Below are positions 1 to 9,481 of a DNA stretch of 64,000 nt, in pieces. The DNA is from Tritrichomonas musculus. Lineage: Eukaryota; Parabasalia; Tritrichomonadida; Tritrichomonadidae. The first letter of the stretch is position 1; the number at the start of each line of letters is the position of its first letter. The notes beneath the pieces were generated by a model that did not search any database, was not told the DNA's origin, and worked only from the letters and a program-made list of their open reading frames with translations. The stretch covers positions 4,588,001 to 4,652,000 of the forward strand of contig JAPFFF010000001.1 in NCBI GenBank assembly GCA_039105265.1, read 5' to 3'. A program made the position numbers and the translations under genes.

Positions 1-286
1 CAATTTCCCACTCGTCATCATTTGGTACCCACATTTTAATGAGCTGAGATGCGTGCGAAGTAAATGCAAAGCGTAAACCCGAATCAACAACAAAATCATT
101 AACAATATCTTCTGATTCTTCTTCTGCTTTAAGAGTTGTGAAAATATCACCACTTGAATCAATAATTAAAACATCGTAATTTCTAATCGTAGCAAAGAAT
201 GAGGGATTTATTTGACGGATACGGCCTTGAGTCCAATGTGTCTCAATCGATTTTGTCAATATCAAAGAACGGCACAATTTTCCCAT
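1..286 (-). CDS. WD-repeat protein, UTP13/TBL3-like, 5' part only
   Basis: The gene starts at 286 on the minus strand and runs off the left edge, giving the first 95 or so residues. The translation begins MGKLCRSLIL and reads as beta-propeller blades, with short strands ending in DVLIIDSSGDIF and a second blade ending QLIKMWVPNDDEW. Order and spacing resemble the N-terminus of UTP13/TBL3, including an acidic EEESEDI segment before the second blade. UTP13 is a UTP-B subunit of the small-subunit processome in the nucleolus, which acts in early 18S rRNA maturation. The divergent neighbour resembles an RNA polymerase I subunit, which fits a ribosome-biogenesis pair. The WD-type fold is fairly secure; the UTP13 assignment is an inference from about 90 residues and could be another WD protein. 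Confidence 0.55.
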   Translation of the reverse strand, partial: MGKLCRSLILTKSIETHWTQGRIRQINPSFFATIRNYDVLIIDSSGDIFTTLKAEEESEDIVNDFVVDSGLRFAFTSHASQLIKMWVPNDDEWEI

Positions 287-450
287 TTTTACTCGACCAT
301 TAACAAAGCCGATAGAAAAATCAAAAATCCAAAAAATTGAATAGAAAGAAAAATGGATTTGAATTAAAACATTAATGGTAAAATCTTGATGAATATATTC
401 AAATAAATAGATTTTGAGATTTTATTTGGCCGACCAGTAAGATTATTATA
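287..450. promoter_or_regulatory. Shared divergent promoter region of the UTP13-like and A49-like genes
   Basis: These 164 bases separate two divergent start codons. A 10-base motif CGACCA(T/G)TAA occurs twice in the same orientation, at 294-303 close to the left start and at 431-440 just before the right start. A TCAAAT box resembling a trichomonad initiator lies near 400. Shared control of two rRNA-synthesis genes is an inference. Confidence 0.35.
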
Positions 451-819
451 ATGGAAGAAGAAGTACACGTACCTCAAGGTTTAGCAATGTTTGAATCAAG
501 CGAAGCGAAAGAGCCAATCGATTTCGAACTTACAACTAATGAATATGCTTTAGCTGAAGGCCGAGGAGAAGATAATTTTTATGATTATAAAATCAGACCA
601 TGTGATATTCCTTGTAATGGAACTCTTATAATTAAAAATGAAAAAACTGGAAAATTGGAAGCTATTCCCATCCAAAATTATTTTTTGATTTCACGTCAAT
701 GCAAAATTCATGAATTTAGAAAACTTGAAGCAACAGACACTGCAGCTCTTGTCAACCAATTTGGAACAAGGCAAGCTAAGCGTTTCTACAACATGCGACT
801 TAATACAAGTAAGACATAA
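451..819 (+). CDS. RPA49: RNA polymerase I subunit A49-like protein, N-terminal domain only
   Basis: The product has 122 residues. It resembles the N-terminal dimerisation domain of A49/PAF53: a strand-rich stretch around Y38-Y45, the segment CNGTLIIKNEKTGKLEAI, which parallels the family's phrase about a feature and its annotated template, and the family signature VNQFGTRQAKRFYNMRLN at the end, matching the AFG(T/S)xxxKRxxNxRxxN pattern of A49. In yeast and human this domain pairs with A34.5/CAST in a TFIIF-like module on Pol I. Typical A49 is over 400 residues and continues with a linker and a tandem winged-helix domain; here a stop follows the N-terminal domain at once and no continuation or trichomonad-type intron signal is visible downstream. 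It could be a reduced subunit, with the winged helices lost or encoded elsewhere. Confidence 0.65.
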   Translation: MEEEVHVPQGLAMFESSEAKEPIDFELTTNEYALAEGRGEDNFYDYKIRPCDIPCNGTLIIKNEKTGKLEAIPIQNYFLISRQCKIHEFRKLEATDTAALVNQFGTRQAKRFYNMRLNTSKT

Positions 820-1461
820 TTTTTTTCTTTTAATTCATAATTTGTTTTGTTTCAATATAATTTTAATAAATGTCTAATTATTATACCTCAAATATAATTA
901 CTTCACCATGTTCATTGAAAGGATTACACATAAAAGAAAAACATAATGTTTTTTTATTTAAAAATTTTTAAAAAGAATATTGTTAGTATCAACATGAATT
1001 CCATATGATCAAATAAATAGTAGATTTGAATTGTTAGCATTAATAAACGATTTTTTGATTGTTCATTTTTCAAATTTCAAATGAATACTTTATTTTTCTA
1101 AAATTAAATGATATTGAATATCTTCTTTTTCTTATTTTTCGTCTAATGCATATTATCTGATTAAATACTTTTATATTAAAACATTTTATATCGATATATA
1201 TATTTTTCTATCGATAGAAAAAAAATAATGAATTAAAGTTAATTATTATCAATTTAAAATAACTAAATTCGCTATTTAAATTCTAAAAATCGATAATTTT
1301 GAAAATATAAATATTGATTGTATATTTTTATATAAAAGGTTGACTATAGATGATAACATAATAAAAAAGATAACAATATAATTTGAATACATAAATATTT
1401 TGAATCGAAGGATTTTCCAATAAAAATTCATAAAAAAGTCCTTTTCAATTGCTCGATATTT
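820..1461. other. AT-rich intergenic region, nothing recognised
   Basis: 642 bases between convergent gene ends. It is strongly AT-rich with short TATCGAT-type palindromes around 1190-1220. No RNA gene or repeat family was recognised. Confidence 0.5.
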
Positions 1462-1815
1462 TCAATCTTCGCTTTCTAATATAACATATTGCAAATATCC
1501 TTGTATGGAATCCCAATTCTCTTCAAACCACTTTACAAGAACGGCTTTTCTCCTTTTTGCATCGCGATCTAAATTGATGTTAACTTGGGCAGATAGCAAT
1601 TCTGCTATACTCATTAGTTCTTCGTGAGCTAATTTAGGTCCATATTTTGCTGTCAACATTTTCCATGCATGACTTGACTTATAATTGAATCCTTGAATTC
1701 GGCGCTTAACACGTTCCATCTCATCTGTCTCACTTTCTAAAACAAGGCTTGTTTTACCAGTTTTTCGTGGTCCATCTTTGTGTCCGTGATTATAAGAGGT
1801 TTGATTTTTTTTCAT
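1462..1815 (-). CDS. Small basic protein of unknown function
   Basis: The product has 117 residues and starts MKKNQTSYNHGHKDG. I do not recognise the family. The first 35 residues are polar and probably disordered; the rest is predicted helical, with a conserved-looking aromatic and basic block, KRRKAVLVKWFEENW, at about residues 86-101, which could be a nucleic-acid or protein-binding helix. Its codon use and base composition are distinctly less AT-rich than the surrounding intergenic DNA, which supports a real gene. It stands alone between two intergenic regions. A small lineage-restricted trichomonad family is a reasonable guess, not shown here. Confidence 0.6.
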   Translation of the reverse strand: MKKNQTSYNHGHKDGPRKTGKTSLVLESETDEMERVKRRIQGFNYKSSHAWKMLTAKYGPKLAHEELMSIAELLSAQVNINLDRDAKRRKAVLVKWFEENWDSIQGYLQYVILESED

Positions 1816-2864
1816 AAAAATAGTTGATGATCACTTGATTTCTCTTTTCTTTTCTAATTCTATCGTTTTTGTTAGACCATTTGAAATTGATTTGAATAGT
1901 ATCTGAAATTTATGAAAAATTCAATTAAATAAAGCAAAACACGAAAGTATCCCAAATTTCAAAATATATCCATTTTAAAAAAACACTTTGATTGTGTTAA
2001 TACTAATTTTTATTTTATTCTTAATAAAATTTATTTGAAATGTTTCTGAATTTTTTATTTAAATTAAAAACTAAGTATTCAAAAAAAAATAATTGAATGA
2101 AAAAAAAATAACGATTTAACAGGAAGATGATTTTTTCCCTCAATTTTTTTTTTTTGTATAATTTTTTTTATTAAAAAGTAAGCGATTTTATTAATTTCAA
2201 TAAAAATTTTTATACTTTGGCAATGATTGAAAGTACGATCAATTTTATGAATAAATATTAGAGAAATAATTTTGTTATTTCACAAAAAATAGTTATAACT
2301 AAGGATGTCGGTTTTGGGCAGTTTGGCTTTGGGATGACCAGCCCATTGCCTTTTTTTATTTGGGTAAGTGGGATATTAGTAAAAAAATAATTGAATAAAC
2401 TCATGCAAAATATTCATTATAATAAATCAATTTTTTTGATATGAATTATAAACTTTTTGAGCTTTTTTTTTTATTATAGTCTTCCCAAAAAATTTTGATA
2501 TAGATTTTAAATGAACTTGGCTGTTTAAACTTTGAAAAAATAATATAAATAATATTCTCAATTTTGAACAATTTATATATCAGGAATAATGAAGTAACAA
2601 TTTATAATTACAAATAATTATGAATTTTTTTGCAGTATATATTATAAATATATTTTTTAAACTCATGATCACAAGAAAAAAATAAGATAAACAAATTTGA
2701 AAAAATTCAGAAAATAAGAAAAAAAAATCAAAAATATATAAGGCAGATAGCATTAAGAACTTATGAAATATAGCCCATAACATAAATTTTCAAGGATTTT
2801 ATCTTATATGCTGTTATTCTAATAAGTATTTATAATTCTAGAAAGGCTACAAACAGTAAATCAT

Positions 2865-2982
2865 ACTTTATGGCAACTATGAAGAAGCATTTTAATAGAA
2901 TTTGGCTTATTTTAAAAGGTCAATTTAAGGCCAATTTAAGGTCAAATTTTATTAAGATATCTCCTTATAGCTGCCATAAAGT
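2865..2982. repeat. Inverted repeat inside the MITE-like element
   Basis: A 16-base arm ACTTTATGGCAACTAT at 2865-2880 has a reverse-complement partner at 2967-2982 with one mismatch. The spacer holds a direct repeat of the word GGTCAATTTAAGG near 2920-2950. Confidence 0.6.
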
Positions 2983-3193
2983 TTTGATAGAAACCGTAAC
3001 TTTTTAAAAAAAGAAAAACAACTTTTTCTTGGAATAAAAGTGTAATAAACCCTTTTTGAATTTGTTTCCTATCAAAACTTATTGGGGTGACTATATATTC
3101 TAATTTAATTATTTGATTTCTTTATTATTTATAGTTTAGAAAAAGTTATAAAAATTGAATTAAATGAAATATTTCAAAGCATGTTGGTGCTTT

Positions 3194-3320
3194 GGGCAAT
3201 AACCGGTTTTTCTCTTAATTTTCTATGGTTTATTTTGCCCTTTCCCATTTCCCAAATTGCTCAAAATTGTGTAGTTTACAAATATTTTCTAAGGTTTATG
3301 AACCCAAAACGGTTATTGGG
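3194..3320. repeat. Inverted repeat inside the MITE-like element
   Basis: GGGCAATAACCGGTTTT at 3194-3210 faces AAAACGGTTATTGGG at 3306-3320; they pair with a one-base indel and a terminal mismatch. The CCCAAAAC and GGTTTTGGG words also recur in the element's subterminal repeats. Confidence 0.5.
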
Positions 3321-4834
3321 AAGGAAATGAAGGGATACATTATATTTTTAAAATAATAAAAAATATATTTAACATATAATATATATCTTAAATATTTATT
3401 TTAAATAGTCATTTTAAAAGGAAATTTAAAGATAAAAGCATTTTTTTAAAATTAAATTTTTAAAATTTCATCCTTCTGCCCAAAACCGTTTTCCCAAAAA
3501 GAGTAGAAATTTCACAAATCTACATCCTTATTACAGAGTTGTAATATGATTTGAGAATATCTCTCAAAATTCAATAAAAATTGAGATATAGGAACCAAAT
3601 TTTTTGAATTAATTGAAATTATTAAATAAATTTTTCAGATAAAAAACGATTAATTTTTTTTTATATATTCTAATATTCAATAAAAATATTAATATTTTGA
3701 ATATAAATGCAGATTCATATAATTATATATATATTATTAAAATTATATTTTTATTTTAATAAGATATTTATTCAAATTTTATCAAAATAAAAATAGATTA
3801 ATTTAAAAAGAGAGATATGGTTATAAATTGACCTTATGATGTTATTTTTATGTATTTTTATATAATAATAAAGGATTACATTAGATATATTTATTAATTT
3901 ATTATTATATTTTACATATATATAATTTATACTAATATTTATATTAAATGTATATATATAATTGATCAAGAAATATAAATAATAAATAATACATACTTTC
4001 AATGTAATTCAATTTTCAATTATTAGCATGAAAATAATTTATTGAAATTCTAATCATCTAACGAGTAAATTGAGAGTTTTCACTCAAATAATTTTGAAAG
4101 AATTGAATCCATCGTTCGAATTTTTTAGTCGAGGTTCGTTTTCTCGCCAAATACTTGATAAATAATATTTTTAATAAATGATTGTTAATATATAATACTA
4201 TTTTTTTCCAATCTAAAATTTTGGAGTTGAAATTGAGTTCTATTTACGAATATTTCATTTTGAAAAAATACATTATTTTTTACTGAACAAATAACTGATT
4301 TGCTATTAATAAACATCAAATGATTTATCTATTTAATTTATTTAATTATCATTAATTTTTTCAGAATGATTTAAATTTGATTTTTCATATACTTCCTTAA
4401 TGGTACTTTTTATTATTATTATATATTATTAAGTAATGTTATTATTTATATTCAAATGTTTAATTGTTTATGTATTGTTTTTTTGATGAGTTATATATAA
4501 ATTATTGACTTCAAAAAAATATCTCAATTAATTTGAATAATCTCATAGAATCGGTCAGACTGCTTATTATAAAATTGTTATTTTTCAAAACTTTTTGATA
4601 TCGAAATATTGATATTATTTTATCTTTGAATCCCATTAATTATAATTAAATATTTTTAATAAATTAAATTTATAATCTAATTCTATAAAACATTTTACAA
4701 AATATATTCATAATTATTCTTCTTCTTTGAATCAAAGGCTTTAATAATTGCTTTCAAAAAAAAAACTTTCAAAAAGATTATAAGTATGATTATTATTAAT
4801 TCAATTTATTGAAACATAATGAACATTTAAATTT

Positions 4835-7579
4835 TCAATCATCAAAATATAAATTTGTATCAATATCAAGATGATATAGCAAAGATTTAAATTCAGCATC
4901 GATAACATGACTCAATTCATCAAGAGGCATTATTGTACCGACAGCCTTACTCATATTTTCACTCAATGGTTTCATCAGATTATTCTTCACTGCGTATCTC
5001 TTAATAAAGAATGCATCAGGAATTTTCTGCATATTGAGCATTACAAAGAGCAAAGGATGAAATTCGCCACAGCCGGCGAAGAAAAGTGCTGCACGTCTCA
5101 TATTTCCTTTCTGAAGCAAAAATCCTCCACATCTTAGCATCATTTCCTTCTTTTCTTCTCCTTCCAACGAACTTCTTACGAATCTCATTGCGATTTCCAA
5201 CTGTTGTGACTCAAGCAAGTATTCAACAGCAGCTTTATCAAGTCTTGCCAATCTAAGAAGCATTGCTCCATCATCAAATTTTTCAGATGTCAAAAGTGCC
5301 AATGCTGACATTTTTAGTCTTGTTTTCTGCTTCTCACCAATCTTTTTATCGAAGCCGATTGCTAGAGATGCAAGAAGGATGCAGTATAGGAAGCGATCTT
5401 CATTGACATCTACAGCAAGAAGGGCATCACTGGCCTCGGTGAATCGATTTGCATAGAGAAGAGCTGGGAATGATAATTCCATCTTCTTGGATGGGTCGAC
5501 ATTTGACTGATTAAGTAGTGTATAAACAATTTCTTCATAAACGGCACTATCATCTGAAGCAGCTGCCATCGCTTTCAATCTTAAAGGAACCTGATTGTGA
5601 AGAATCGACCAAATGTCGCGGGCTTCGATTGTAAAGTAGTGCTCCTTGGTCGGATCTTTTAATTTTTCTGTGAGAAAGAGTTGCTCCGAAGGAAGTGGTA
5701 AAAGTTTCGATTGTTTTGATAATTGTGAAAATTTGGGTGAGGTTAAAAATTGTAAATAACCGCTCGGAGAAAGAGTTAATACTAATTCTGGTGAAACAGG
5801 ATAAAATTGGACAACTTTCATGTTGCAAAAGATTGGTTCTTTCACGTTCACAAAAAGTTCGTTTTCACTTGTGAGTCCAAAGATTGTTCGCTCAGAAACA
5901 GTTAATTTCTTAATTGAATGTGAAAACAAATTATTTGCTGAGAGTACAATCTTCTTCTTTCCTTCCTTCTCTACAAACTGGTAAGCATTGACATTGCCTT
6001 CGAGAGTGCCGATAACAACAATATGATCTTTCCATGCAATACATATTGGAGTACTGTTGCTGGAAAACGCTTTTTGTAGCTTGAATGATGGTGTGTAAGT
6101 TTTTGAGTTGTATTTATAAAATATAACGTCTTTGTTCTCATGTAGAATTGCAAATTCTCCTTCATCAAATGAAGCATTGGATTCATTAAAACAAAAGTCA
6201 ATGGCAGCTGTTGAAAGGAGAATTGGTCTTTCAATATCATCAATAAAAATGCCAAGAACTGATGGTGCTCTTTGAACAATGAGGCACCCTTGAAATGATC
6301 CAACTGCTTTTGTAACTGGAGAAGCTCGGCTTGAGAAAAGTTGATTTTGATTTCGAGTAAGGTCAACAACACCAATTCGACTTGGTGTGTGCCAAAATAT
6401 ACGATTACGAGCTGGGCACAGAGAAACAAAGGTAACGCTATCGTTGGATACATTGAAAATGCTACCTCTTTCTAAGTCAAAAAGATCACTATAAATGACA
6501 TTTCCTTTTTTCGTACCATAAACAATAGATATTCCATCTGTATCAAAACTTGTTATACCAGATGCTTCAAGTTGGCACATAGAAACAGTTCGTTCTTTGT
6601 TTATATCAAATGTGCAAAGTCCAAGTGGAACAAACCATAGAATAACGTAATCATCATTTCCTGAATCTTTGGCGTAATTGATGTATGCTTGATTTCGATG
6701 TTTATATGTGATTTCATGGGCAAATGAAACTTTAAATGGAGGTATTTCAACTTTCAAAACTGACATTGTTCCACTTTTATGAAAAATAATCATTTTCTTA
6801 TCGTTTGTAGCAAATTGCATCAACGTTGAAAAAGAAGAAGCTGAGCGTTTATGTTGTGTAATAGCTGTAATTCCTTGTGTTGCGGTATCAAAGATGAATA
6901 ATTCAGTATCTGTTAATAAAAATATATAATTTGGAAGATGAATAGACCATGATGCATCGTTAACATCACCAGCGCCATTTAGTGTAACCAATTTGAGAGT
7001 TGTGGTTGGTGGTCCTCCTGTTTCGCTTAATTTAAAAACTGAAAAGGCAGCTCCAGATCCAGATAATAAAATTTTATCATGATTCTGAGGATCTAATGAC
7101 ATTCTAGTATATGGAGCAGGAAGGTTGATGGTCCAAAGGCATACAAAATGAGAAAGTTGTTTAGTTGTGTCAGAAAATGTTGGAGAATATGAAAGGCAAG
7201 ATAATTTCTGGCTCTTATATAGAACATAAAGTTCATTATTATTCCATTGAAGCGATGAAATTGAATCATCATCCCTCGATGTTGATGATGCGCGTGCGAT
7301 AACAGTTCGCTTATGAATATCAAATAAAAAAACAGTTCCACGCGAGTTTCCAACAGCGAGCTGATTTGTTGATGGATGAAATCGGAGTGAGGTAATTGAA
7401 ATTGTAGAAATTGGAAAAGAATATGCTCGTGTTATTTGTTTTCCTTTGAGATAAAAAAAGTGAACACAAAATCCTGTTGCGCATGCAGCAAAATCATTGC
7501 AAAAATCAATAGATTCCCGATTTTGTGGAAGATATTCTGGAGGGAAATGAGGAATAAGTTGATCAGCAATATCCACCAT
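4835..7579 (-). CDS. WD-repeat plus alpha-solenoid protein, WDR11-like
   Basis: The product has 914 residues. Residues 30-460 or so read as WD-type beta-propeller blades (for example RFHPSTNQLAVGNSRGTVFLFDI), a second set of strands follows to about 660, and the C-terminal 250 residues are helical. The C-terminal order GAMLLRLARLDKAAVEYL, then a charged helix pair, then LLQKGNMRRAALFFAGCG resembles the alpha-solenoid of WDR11, where a comparable leucine-rich pair precedes the end. WDR11 works with FAM91A1 and C17orf75 in vesicle tethering at the trans-Golgi network and has two propellers followed by a solenoid, as seen here; the human protein is about 1220 residues, so this one is shorter. 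Another coat or IFT-type protein of the same architecture is possible. The start is the only upstream in-frame ATG. Confidence 0.5.
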   Translation of the reverse strand: MVDIADQLIPHFPPEYLPQNRESIDFCNDFAACATGFCVHFFYLKGKQITRAYSFPISTISITSLRFHPSTNQLAVGNSRGTVFLFDIHKRTVIARASSTSRDDDSISSLQWNNNELYVLYKSQKLSCLSYSPTFSDTTKQLSHFVCLWTINLPAPYTRMSLDPQNHDKILLSGSGAAFSVFKLSETGGPPTTTLKLVTLNGAGDVNDASWSIHLPNYIFLLTDTELFIFDTATQGITAITQHKRSASSFSTLMQFATNDKKMIIFHKSGTMSVLKVEIPPFKVSFAHEITYKHRNQAYINYAKDSGNDDYVILWFVPLGLCTFDINKERTVSMCQLEASGITSFDTDGISIVYGTKKGNVIYSDLFDLERGSIFNVSNDSVTFVSLCPARNRIFWHTPSRIGVVDLTRNQNQLFSSRASPVTKAVGSFQGCLIVQRAPSVLGIFIDDIERPILLSTAAIDFCFNESNASFDEGEFAILHENKDVIFYKYNSKTYTPSFKLQKAFSSNSTPICIAWKDHIVVIGTLEGNVNAYQFVEKEGKKKIVLSANNLFSHSIKKLTVSERTIFGLTSENELFVNVKEPIFCNMKVVQFYPVSPELVLTLSPSGYLQFLTSPKFSQLSKQSKLLPLPSEQLFLTEKLKDPTKEHYFTIEARDIWSILHNQVPLRLKAMAAASDDSAVYEEIVYTLLNQSNVDPSKKMELSFPALLYANRFTEASDALLAVDVNEDRFLYCILLASLAIGFDKKIGEKQKTRLKMSALALLTSEKFDDGAMLLRLARLDKAAVEYLLESQQLEIAMRFVRSSLEGEEKKEMMLRCGGFLLQKGNMRRAALFFAGCGEFHPLLFVMLNMQKIPDAFFIKRYAVKNNLMKPLSENMSKAVGTIMPLDELSHVIDAEFKSLLYHLDIDTNLYFDD

Positions 7580-7903
7580 TTCAAATATTTTTTTTTTTTT
7601 TTTTTTTTTTGAATTCCATTCAAATTTGAATTAAATATAAAAAAGATTCAAAACGATGATATATTAATGTTGTATATAGGCATTTATTTATATTGTTATT
7701 ATTTCGTTTCAAATACAAAAAACAGCAGTTTTATTGCAGATTGATTTGCAAAATAGTTGAAATAACAATCTAATCTATAATTGTTAATAATTACAATTAA
7801 AATAAATGATTAATTAATATATCATATTGTTTGAATTCAAACAAACTGAAAATTAAAATAATAAATTAACTATTTTTTATACACAAAAAAGAAATTTCTG
7901 GAA
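7580..7903. other. Intergenic region with a long A/T tract at the WDR11-like leader
   Basis: 324 bases between two minus-strand genes. The WDR11-like leader includes a 23-base homopolymer (see 7588-7610) next to an ATTCAAATTTGAAT palindrome near 7619. The remainder is featureless AT-rich sequence. Confidence 0.5.
7588..7610 (-). repeat. A23 homopolymer just upstream of the WDR11-like start
   Basis: On the coding strand a run of 23 A residues ends 8 bases before the ATG and is preceded by GAATTC. If transcription starts at the nearby TCAAA-type initiator, the mRNA leader would be nearly all A. Confidence 0.8.
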
Positions 7904-9040
7904 TTACATTCCGTAGCTATCAATCAATGGTATGTCTATGCTTTGTATAGTCGATATTTTGGCTTTGTGACAGCATGTGAATTTAAATAATCGATTATAC
8001 ATACAAGATCCTAAAAACATGAGAATAAAGCCAACAATTTCTATAAGAGAGAAAAGAGATGCAGGTTCCCCAGCTCTATATATTGGGAAAAAGTAATTAA
8101 TCATTATTGAGAAAACCCAAACAGCTATTGGACGTAATGCATCACATATATTTCTTTCTTTAGGAGTTGAGAAAGTAGTAACAACAATAAATGTTATGTT
8201 AAATACTGCAATTAAAATAATATATAAAATAAAAATAACTAAAAGTTTCCATGTATGAAAGAGCATATATATAGATTCAATACTTTGTTCAAAGAAACCT
8301 TCACCAGAACTTTCAGGAATAATGTTTGCAATAGGCATCATGATGAATGTACAAAAAAAGAGCCCCCAAATGCCTTCATACGATGCAACTTCATATTCGA
8401 TTGCATCTGTATCACGAAAAATTTTTTCTTCAATTATTGATTGGATGGAATGAAAGGCTTGAGATATAAAAACTAAAACAAATGATATTAGTTCACGTGT
8501 AATAGATGATCCATAGTTTAGTGTTTGTCCAAATGTTCCTGTGATAACTGATGAAGCGCCTACAAATATTAATCCAATAAATGTGAGAAAGATTCCAAAT
8601 ACATCAGGAATGTCAAATGGTTTATGATGAAAAATTCTGTTGGTAAACCCTGTGAAAATAAGAGTTGATCCTCGAAACATTTGCCATATACTAGGAGCTA
8701 AATAAAGATATGCAATTGAAGATAAAATTGTTGATATTAAAGCGAAAATAGTTGGAATTGATACTTTCCTAAAGATGATCCATCCATCCATAGATTTTCT
8801 TGGTATTTTATTTTTACAACGACATTTATTGAAAATCGGTGTGCCAAATATTAGAAAAACCATAGCTAGAAATGTACCCCAAACTTGAATCCAAGGTTTT
8901 CTAAAATCTTTATATATATGATGGTATCCTTCAGCTTCAAAATGAAACAAAACATTTGAAAGAACAGCAGAAAGAGCACCGCTAAAATAAAAAGCAATTA
9001 ATGAAAGACTGATTTTAATGCACGAAGCTTGTTTTTTCAT
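7904..9040 (-). CDS. SLC35F6: SLC35F6-like drug/metabolite-superfamily membrane transporter
   Basis: The product has 378 residues with about ten hydrophobic segments, typical of the nucleotide-sugar/CRT-type transporter fold. Close family matches are visible in order: SIWQMFRGSTLIFTGF (the QMLRGAVIIFTGLFS motif of SLC35F6), a following FGIFLTFIGLIFVG helix, then FISQAFHSIQSIIEEKIF (compare AQIIVAIQMVLEEKF), and NICDALRPIAVWVFSI near the C-terminus. The human protein is 371 residues, so the gene looks complete. SLC35F6 sits in lysosomal and mitochondrial membranes in mammals and its substrate is not settled; this subfamily is related to the CRT transporters. The localisation in this organism is unknown. 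An AATTGA box (TCAATT on the coding strand) lies 4 bases upstream of the start. Confidence 0.8.
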   Translation of the reverse strand: MKKQASCIKISLSLIAFYFSGALSAVLSNVLFHFEAEGYHHIYKDFRKPWIQVWGTFLAMVFLIFGTPIFNKCRCKNKIPRKSMDGWIIFRKVSIPTIFALISTILSSIAYLYLAPSIWQMFRGSTLIFTGFTNRIFHHKPFDIPDVFGIFLTFIGLIFVGASSVITGTFGQTLNYGSSITRELISFVLVFISQAFHSIQSIIEEKIFRDTDAIEYEVASYEGIWGLFFCTFIMMPIANIIPESSGEGFFEQSIESIYMLFHTWKLLVIFILYIILIAVFNITFIVVTTFSTPKERNICDALRPIAVWVFSIMINYFFPIYRAGEPASLFSLIEIVGFILMFLGSCMYNRLFKFTCCHKAKISTIQSIDIPLIDSYGM

Positions 9041-9481
9041 ATGAATTGAATTGTAAAAATTTATATTGATTTCAATTTTGAGAGCATATGCAATGCTAAT
9101 TTAAAAAAATTGATATAATTCAATGAAATCTAACAAATCATTATTCAAATTTTCTGATGTTTTATTTTTCTATAAAATCTGTCGATAATTTTTTCAGATC
9201 TGAATTTGTTTTAAGCCCCATCAATGAATTAAATTATATGTTAGCCCAAAAATGTTTAAATGCATGAAATATTTATTTTTTCTTTTCAATGTTCATTTGG
9301 TTTGAAATAAAAGCTAAGTTAAAAGAAAAGGTAAAATTCAGGTATATCAAAAGCCCACTTATAGGTATGAAAAGGTTTACGGAAAGAAATCAAAATCTTT
9401 AGCTACACTATCTCTCTAGATGAATTCCTTTGTGCCACAGTTTTTAATATTTAGATTAGATACTTAAGTGGTCTTCTGAAT
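9041..9481. other. Intergenic region, nothing recognised
   Basis: About 440 bases upstream of the SLC35F6-like gene and beyond the end of a gene remnant. It is less AT-rich near 9340-9450 but no frame or RNA signature was recognised. Confidence 0.4.

Larger units (their letters stand above)
2302..3528. mobile_element. Candidate non-autonomous DNA transposon (MITE-like) with TA target-site duplication
   Basis: The 1227-bp segment begins AGGATGT and ends with its reverse complement ACATCCT, and is bounded by TA on both sides (2300-2301 and 3529-3530), as expected for Tc1/mariner-type insertion. A second, 13-bp inverted pair, CGGTTTTGGGCAG, lies at 2309-2321 and in reverse complement at 3476-3488; the right copy is set back from the end by about 34 bases, so the ends are asymmetric. 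No transposase frame lies inside. Internal inverted repeats at 2865-2982 and 3194-3320 reuse related GGTTTTGGG / CCCAATAACC words. It is probably an old, internally rearranged element; more copies elsewhere in the genome would confirm it. Confidence 0.5.
1816..4834. other. AT-rich gene desert
   Basis: About 3 kb without a credible gene. The short open frames within it translate to low-complexity I/N/K/Y/F sequence and are rejected. The only structure that stands out is the TA-flanked element at 2302-3528. The rest (1816-2299 and 3531-4834) is homopolymer-rich AT DNA. A slightly less AT-rich patch lies at 4060-4150 and has no assigned meaning. Confidence 0.6.

Noticed and set aside
2580-2783. 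Minus-strand open frame of 67 codons
   Set aside because: Composition is F/I/L-only low complexity expected of AT-rich DNA, and it lies within the MITE-like element.
3772-4002. Minus-strand open frame of 76 codons
   Set aside because: Almost only I, Y, N and K; no protein-like sequence.
4130-4146. T-arm-like hairpin resembling a tRNA B box
   Set aside because: The loop lacks the conserved A58-type residue, no A box lies at the right distance, and no acceptor stem forms.
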